Assembly (NCBI RefSeq): GCF_030372105.1
Contig: NZ_JAUDBQ010000002.1
Coordinates: forward strand, 124,001-188,000
Origin: Cellulomonas cellasea
GTDB taxonomy: Bacteria > Actinomycetota > Actinomycetes > Actinomycetales > Cellulomonadaceae
Direction of reading: 5' to 3'
Length of the DNA stretch: 64,000 bases
This document shows positions 61,133 through 64,000 of the stretch, piece after piece (the first letter of the stretch is position 1; each line of letters starts with the position of its first letter). The position numbers and the translations under genes were made by a program. The notes under the pieces are model-generated. The model made no database searches. It saw only the letters and a program-made list of their open reading frames with translations, and was not told where the DNA came from.

Positions 61133-62182
61133 TCAGTCGTCCTCGTCGAGGTGCTCATGCGTGTCCGCGGCCCCTCGCTTCCAGTAGCCCGTGATCGACG
61201 AGTGGTCCTTGGTCAGCCCCAGGTCGTGGCGCACCCAGCGCCGCAGCGGCTTGATGGAGCCCGACTCCCCCGCGAGCCAGGCGAAGACGCTCGCGCCTGC
61301 GGGGATCGCCACGGCGCGCGTGGCGTCCTCGAGGAGCGTCGTCGCGGCCCCGCCGTTGTGCAGCCACGTGACGGACACACCCGGCGGGGCGTCGAGCGGC
61401 TGCTCGGACGCCGGCCCGGGCGCCTCGATCAGCACGGCCCCCCTGCGGTCTCGCGGGCTCTCCTCGAGCCACCGGGCCACAGCGGGCAGCGCCGTCTCGT
61501 CGGCGGCGAGCACGTAGAAGTCGTAGTCGTCGCTGACCCGGTAGCCGCCGGGGGGCCCCGCCACGTGCACCGTGCCGCCCGGCTGGACGTCCCGCGCCCA
61601 GTCGGAGGCGAGGCCGCGGGCGTGCACGACGAAGTCGATGTCGATCTCCCGCGCGTCGGGCCGGTGGGCGCGCACCGTGTACTCGCGGCCCGTGGGGAGG
61701 GGACGCGGCCACACGAGGTCGTCGCCGTCCGGCTGGGGCAGGCGCAGCTCACCCGTGTCGGGGTCGGGGAAGAGGAGCTTGACGTGCTCGTCGAAGACGC
61801 CGCTCTCGAAGCCCTCGGCGCCGGGCCCGCCGAGCGTCAACCGGATCATGGTGTCCGTCAGGCGGGTGCGCCGCACCACCTCGACCTCGCGGATGCGCAC
61901 CGGGAAGTCGACGTACGCGACGGGCTCCGGCGTGCGGCTCCCGGGCGTGACGGCCTCCTGGGCGGCGGCCACGCCGTCCATCGCCTCGCGCAGCGACCGG
62001 GGGCGCAGGTCGGTCCAGGTCCGCTCGACGAAGTCGAGGGAGTCCGCGCGCGTCGACTCCCCCAAGGCGACCGACCAGCCGGAGGGGACCTCCGCGAAGC
62101 TCGGCCACAGGGAGAACTGCTCCTCGTCGTTGACCAGGACGAGGAACGCCCCGTCCTCGTCGTCGAAGGGGTTGGTGCTCAT
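61133..62182 (-). CDS. MbtH domain fused to siderophore-interacting flavin reductase (SIP)
   Basis: A 349-aa fusion. Residues 1-70 are an MbtH-like protein, the A-domain activator: [31 protein letters not shown], and the terminal WTDLRP, with all three diagnostic tryptophans. A short linker follows (about 71-90). Residues 90-349 are a siderophore-interacting protein: FAD site REYTVRAH, nucleotide-binding [15 protein letters not shown], and the family end GYWKRG. SIPs reduce ferric siderophores to release iron. The two domains are normally separate genes of ~70 and ~270 aa. The ATG at 62182 has GGAAGGA upstream and overlaps the carrier-protein stop. NRPS1 starts 36 bases downstream. Confidence 0.92.
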   Translation of the reverse strand: MSTNPFDDEDGAFLVLVNDEEQFSLWPSFAEVPSGWSVALGESTRADSLDFVERTWTDLRPRSLREAMDGVAAAQEAVTPGSRTPEPVAYVDFPVRIREVEVVRRTRLTDTMIRLTLGGPGAEGFESGVFDEHVKLLFPDPDTGELRLPQPDGDDLVWPRPLPTGREYTVRAHRPDAREIDIDFVVHARGLASDWARDVQPGGTVHVAGPPGGYRVSDDYDFYVLAADETALPAVARWLEESPRDRRGAVLIEAPGPASEQPLDAPPGVSVTWLHNGGAATTLLEDATRAVAIPAGASVFAWLAGESGSIKPLRRWVRHDLGLTKDHSSITGYWKRGAADTHEHLDEDD

Positions 62183-62442
62183 CGGTGTCCTTCCATCTGT
62201 GGTGTCGGCGCCGCCCCGTCGAGGGCGGACGCGATGAGGGCGAGGGTGGGACCGCCGACGAGGTCGGCGTACCCGATCTGCCCGCCCTGCTCGGCGACGC
62301 GGGCGATGAGGTCCATCACGCGCACCGAGTCGAGCCCGTAGTCGCGCAGGTCCTCCTCGGGACCGGCGTCGGCGACGTCCTCGGGCACGATCTGGGCCAC
62401 GAGCCCGCGGGCACGGGCGAGGGCGGGGTCAGACGGCGGCAT
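62179..62442 (-). CDS. Stand-alone aryl carrier protein
   Basis: An 87-aa carrier protein; Ser39 in [13 protein letters not shown] is the phosphopantetheine site, and the DSVR form matches the ArCP part of EntB/DhbB. It would be loaded with 2,3-dihydroxybenzoate (or salicylate) by the AMP ligase and donate it to C1 of NRPS1. In most catechol pathways this domain is fused to isochorismatase; here it is free. A GGAGGAAG site lies inside the end of the monooxygenase gene, with which it overlaps by 14 bases. Confidence 0.88.
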   Translation of the reverse strand: MPPSDPALARARGLVAQIVPEDVADAGPEEDLRDYGLDSVRVMDLIARVAEQGGQIGYADLVGGPTLALIASALDGAAPTPQMEGHR

Positions 62443-63790
62443 GGCGTTCTTCCTCCAGGGGTGAGTGCAGGGCTGAGTGCAGGGCTGGGCGCTGGGGTGG
62501 GCGTGGGGCTGGGTGGCGCTCGGCTCGGCCTGCGCCGGTGAGCAGGTCGGCGATCTCGCCGGCGCGGACGGCGACTGTGGACAGCAGCGGGGAGGTCATC
62601 CCGTGCAGGTGGTCGCTCTGGCCGACGAGGATGAGGCTCGCCGCGCCGGGGGCCGTCAACTCTGCCCGGTGGTCGCGCCGGATGACCGGCCTGCCGGAGG
62701 CGTCCCGCCGCACGAGGTCGGCGTCGTCCCCGAGCAGCACGGACATGTCGAGCGCGTCGTACCCCGTGCCGAGCACCACCGCGTCGGCGTCGAGCACGGC
62801 CTCCCGGCCGTCCAGGTCGGAGCGCGCCACGACGCGGATGCCATGCGGCCCCTCGACCAGGGCTGCCACCCGGCTGGCCCGGTGCAGCACGAGCCGCTCA
62901 CGGCCCAGCCACCGGTCCCGGTAGACCCGGTCGAAGAACTCCTGGATCACCTCGGCGCTCGCGACGCCGTTGTTCGCGTTGCGGTGCAGCCGGTCCAGGC
63001 GCGCCCGCACATCCTCTTCCGCGGCATACAGCAGGTCGACCGTCTCGGGGTCGAAGATGCCGTTCACGAGCGGCCCCTGGTAGGACGGCCCGACGCCGAA
63101 CTGCGAGGACACGAGGTGCACGGCGGCGCCCGGGAACCTGTCGGAGAGGTCCAGCGCGACCTCCATGGCGCTCTGGCCGGTGCCGACGACGACGAGCCGC
63201 CGCGGCGCGCGCAGCTCCCCGACGCGATGCAAGTGGTCGGAGCTGTGCCAGCAGCGGGGCCCCGGCTCGACGCCGGCGGGCAGGCGCGGCTGCAGCCCGG
63301 CCGCGACCACCACCGCCCCCGCCCGCACGGAGCCGACGCCGTCGGATGACGCCACGACGACGTCGAACTCGTCGACCCGGCCGTCGGCGCCCCGCACCGG
63401 GTTGATCCGCTCGACGCGCGAGCCGTAGCGCGCCACGTCGTCGAAGGACGCGGCGGCCCAGCGCAGGTAGGCGGCGAACTCGATGCGCAGCGGCTCCATC
63501 GAGCCCCGGTTGGTGAAGTCCGCGAGCCGGCCCTGCTCATGCAGGAAGGAGGTGAACGAGAAGCGCGAGGTCGGGTTGCGGAAGGTGACGAGGTCTTTGA
63601 GGAACGAGATCTGCATGCTCGCGTCCTCGAGCAGCATGCCCGGATGCCAGCTCGGCGCCGGCTGCGCCTCGAAGAAGACCGCGTCGGGCGCATCCGTCTG
63701 CTCCCGCAGGGCGATCGCCAGGGCCAGGTTGGCCGGGCCGAAGCCGACGCCGACGACGTCGGCCCGGGCGGGCAGCGGGCGCCCGGTCAT
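62429..63790 (-). CDS. L-ornithine (or lysine) N-monooxygenase
   Basis: A 453-aa flavin-dependent N-hydroxylating enzyme of the SidA/PvdA/IucD family, making N5-hydroxyornithine with NADPH and O2. FAD site VGVGFGPANLALAIAL, substrate/FAD region SMQISFLKDLVTFRNP, NADPH site VVVGTGQSAMEVALDL, and AVVLGTGY near the C-terminus. The ornithine preference is inferred from the DMENLGLINK code of NRPS module 5. The last ~30 residues are Pro/His-rich, with two copies of ALHS encoded by a short tandem repeat. Its start overlaps the AMP-ligase stop by 4 bases. Confidence 0.93.
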   Translation of the reverse strand: MTGRPLPARADVVGVGFGPANLALAIALREQTDAPDAVFFEAQPAPSWHPGMLLEDASMQISFLKDLVTFRNPTSRFSFTSFLHEQGRLADFTNRGSMEPLRIEFAAYLRWAAASFDDVARYGSRVERINPVRGADGRVDEFDVVVASSDGVGSVRAGAVVVAAGLQPRLPAGVEPGPRCWHSSDHLHRVGELRAPRRLVVVGTGQSAMEVALDLSDRFPGAAVHLVSSQFGVGPSYQGPLVNGIFDPETVDLLYAAEEDVRARLDRLHRNANNGVASAEVIQEFFDRVYRDRWLGRERLVLHRASRVAALVEGPHGIRVVARSDLDGREAVLDADAVVLGTGYDALDMSVLLGDDADLVRRDASGRPVIRRDHRAELTAPGAASLILVGQSDHLHGMTSPLLSTVAVRAGEIADLLTGAGRAERHPAPRPPQRPALHSALHSPLEEERHAAV

Positions 63791-64000
63791 GCCCGCCCCC
63801 GCGATGTGGAGGGCGCCGAGGCGAGGCGCCGCCTGTCGACCTTGCCGACGCCCGTCGCCGGGAGCGCCTCGACGAACGCGAACACGTCAGGCGTCTTGTA
63901 GGTGGCCAGCCCGTGCGCCGCGAGGAAGCGCCGCAGCTCGACCGCGCGCGGCGGGGCCGCCCCGTCGCGGAGCACGACGTGGGCGCGGACGCGCTCGCCG
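63787..64000 (-). CDS. 2,3-dihydroxybenzoate-AMP ligase, C-terminal end (partial)
   Basis: The frame enters from the right edge and ends at 63787. The visible 70 residues include HVVLRDGAAPPRAVELRRFL and ATYKTPDVFAFVEALPATGV followed by GKVDRR, the C-terminal lid of EntE/DhbE/YbtE-type aryl-AMP ligases with the conserved Lys of the A10 motif. It activates the aryl acid and loads the aryl carrier protein two genes downstream. DHB rather than salicylate is inferred from the whole operon. The stop overlaps the monooxygenase ATG. Confidence 0.85.
   Translation of the reverse strand, partial: GERVRAHVVLRDGAAPPRAVELRRFLAAHGLATYKTPDVFAFVEALPATGVGKVDRRRLASAPSTSRGRA

Overview
This window is a GC-rich (roughly 70% or more by eye) actinobacterial chromosome segment. 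Gene content points to a cellulolytic member of the Micrococcales (Cellulomonas, Cellulosimicrobium or Oerskovia type): an actinobacterial aminopeptidase N, EttA, two paired GTPases, a GlcB-type PTS EIIB with enzyme I, a DHB-type siderophore operon and a secreted GH81 beta-1,3-glucanase. The genus is an inference. No transposase, integrase, phage gene or CRISPR array was found.

Positions 1-24,750 are ordinary core and housekeeping genes: a DsbA-like/mycothiol-nitroreductase-type protein with an AraC-GyrI regulator, aminopeptidase N convergent with MalQ, an S9A prolyl oligopeptidase translationally coupled to an MscS channel, PTS EIIB divergent from PtsI, a group II truncated haemoglobin overlapping TesB, an SDR-DUF2867 protein, a thioesterase next to EttA, an SSB paralogue, two overlapping dynamin-like/YfjP-like GTPases, tRNA-Arg, a small methyltransferase, a PAP2 phosphatase, two small proteins and oligoribonuclease.

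Positions 24,800-38,700 hold tRNA-His, a CueP-family copper lipoprotein, an ATP-grasp enzyme, an osmoprotectant (OpuC/ProU-like) ABC system, a flavoprotein disulfide reductase, two identical tRNA-Lys(CTT) genes with duplicated promoters, a GroES-like protein, the peroxiredoxin Bcp, tRNA-Leu(TAG), the large modular GH81 laminarinase, thioredoxin and a DUF4916/Nudix-like protein.

Positions 38,720 to the right edge are one minus-strand siderophore operon, read from right to left: the C-terminal end of a 2,3-dihydroxybenzoate-AMP ligase, an ornithine N-monooxygenase, a stand-alone aryl carrier protein, an MbtH domain fused to a siderophore-interacting flavin reductase, two giant NRPSs (3659 and 2399 aa), an asymmetric pair of ABC half-transporters and a 4'-phosphopantetheinyl transferase. 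Neighbouring genes overlap by 4-14 bases or lie within 36 bases. Domain reading gives C-A-T-E / C-A-T / C-A-T // C-A-T / C-A-T-TE. The A-domain codes read by eye are DSEDLGFVDK (probably a basic residue, epimerised to D), DTIDLGLVDK (unassigned), DILQLGVVWK (Gly), DVWHVSLIDK (Ser) and DMENLGLINK (N5-hydroxyornithine). The inferred product is a catechol-hydroxamate peptide, DHB-D-X(basic)-Y-Gly-Ser-hOrn. It resembles fuscachelin, but with an unassigned second residue. The MbtH-SIP fusion and the unassigned second module are the most novel elements.
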